Source: Streptomyces sp. MMG1121
Lineage (GTDB): Bacteria; Actinomycetota; Actinomycetes; Streptomycetales; Streptomycetaceae
Assembly (NCBI RefSeq): GCF_001280015.1
Contig: NZ_LGDV01000193.1
Location: 22,565 to 86,564 of the forward strand
Direction: 5' to 3'
DNA: 64,000 nt
Positions within the stretch are counted from its first letter, which is position 1; the number at the start of each line of letters is the position of its first letter. Below, one piece after another: positions 63,815-64,000 of the stretch. The notes under the pieces were generated by a model that worked only from the letters and a program-made list of their open reading frames with translations, ran no database searches and was not told the DNA's origin. The position numbers and the translations under genes are program-made.

Positions 63815-63858
63815 CCTGCGGTCTGACGTGCAGCCTGACGTACGGATTGACGTGCAGA
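63811..63858 (+). repeat. Four tandem 12-bp repeats with in-frame TGA stops
   Basis: Units CTGACCTGCGGT, CTGACGTGCAGC, CTGACGTACGGA and TTGACGTGCAGA follow one another exactly every 12 bases, starting at the stop of the glycosyltransferase. Because 12 is a multiple of three, the TGA of each unit stays in the frame of the gene (63812, 63824, 63836, 63848). The last unit contains TTGACG. Confidence 0.85.
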
Positions 63859-63878
63859 ACGAGAAAGACGAGCAGCGC

Positions 63879-64000
63879 ATGGTTTCCCGCCCCACCATTT
63901 CCAAGGCTGTCATTCCCGCGGCAGGCCTTGGCACCCGGTTCCTGCCGGCCACCAAGGCCACTCCCAAGGAGATGCTGCCGGTTGTCGACAAGCCGGCGAT
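63879..64000 (+). CDS. galU: UTP-glucose-1-phosphate uridylyltransferase, 5' end only
   Basis: The frame from ATG 63879 reads [20 protein letters not shown] and [19 protein letters not shown] up to the window edge. The [19 protein letters not shown] signature is that of bacterial GalU, which makes UDP-glucose from UTP and glucose-1-phosphate. The ribosome site is weak (GAG, six bases before ATG). Located 64 bases downstream of the wall-polymer gene, it probably supplies its sugar nucleotide. Truncated by the window end; the frame is intact so far. Confidence 0.93.
   Translation, partial: MVSRPTISKAVIPAAGLGTRFLPATKATPKEMLPVVDKPA

Overview
The window looks like a stretch of a Streptomyces-type actinomycete core chromosome. 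It is very GC-rich, with third codon positions almost entirely G or C and many GTG starts. Gene order is typical of Streptomyces: phoH, rsmE, dnaJ-hrcA, hemW, lepA, rpsT, holA, comEC-comEA, leuS, two tRNA-Ala genes, rsfS, nadD, proA, proB. No phage, insertion sequence, CRISPR array or integrase was found. Most genes are on the minus strand.

Left part (1-16300): the 5' end of phoH, a PfkB sugar kinase, a two-gene D-glucarate catabolic operon (gudD, kdgD) with a candidate operator, an MFS transporter, an adenine deaminase, RNase Z, a HIT protein, a large tricorn-type protease, a lipoprotein, a VOC protein, rsmE, a nitronate monooxygenase-like flavoprotein, and dnaJ-hrcA under a clear CIRCE operator.

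Middle part (16300-42100): MBL hydrolase, DUF3097, hemW, a SpoIIE-type phosphatase, a long-chain acyl-CoA ligase, lepA divergent from rpsT, holA, a YceI protein, arylamine N-acetyltransferase, comEC-comEA, degV, a coiled-coil membrane protein and leuS. leuS is preceded by what reads as a complete ribosome-mediated leucine attenuator: a 12-residue leader peptide with three consecutive Leu codons, alternative pairings and a U-tailed terminator. Next comes a membrane cytochrome b plus NuoF-ferredoxin fusion operon, then two identical tRNA-Ala(GGC) genes flanking two small zinc-ribbon genes.

Right part (42100-64000): the nadD, LCP-like, rsfS, phosphatase operon; two tiny single-span membrane proteins absent from ordinary ORF calls; an M48 peptidase; two adjacent membrane proteins sharing one N-terminal motif; proA; a hypothetical gene; proB. 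Then follow a secreted 2182-residue RHS/YD-repeat protein with an unrecognised C-terminal tail and an overlapping four-span membrane gene (candidate effector and immunity partner), a Tat-exported TagC-like propeller protein, a bifunctional glycosyltransferase/poly(glycerol-phosphate) polymerase and the start of galU. The last three suggest a cell-wall glycopolymer locus.

Several genes carry a -10 hexamer exactly six bases before the start codon, implying leaderless mRNAs. Starts were chosen from ribosome-binding sites, family lengths or such -10 elements. Function calls rest on recognised motifs in the translations; no database search was possible.
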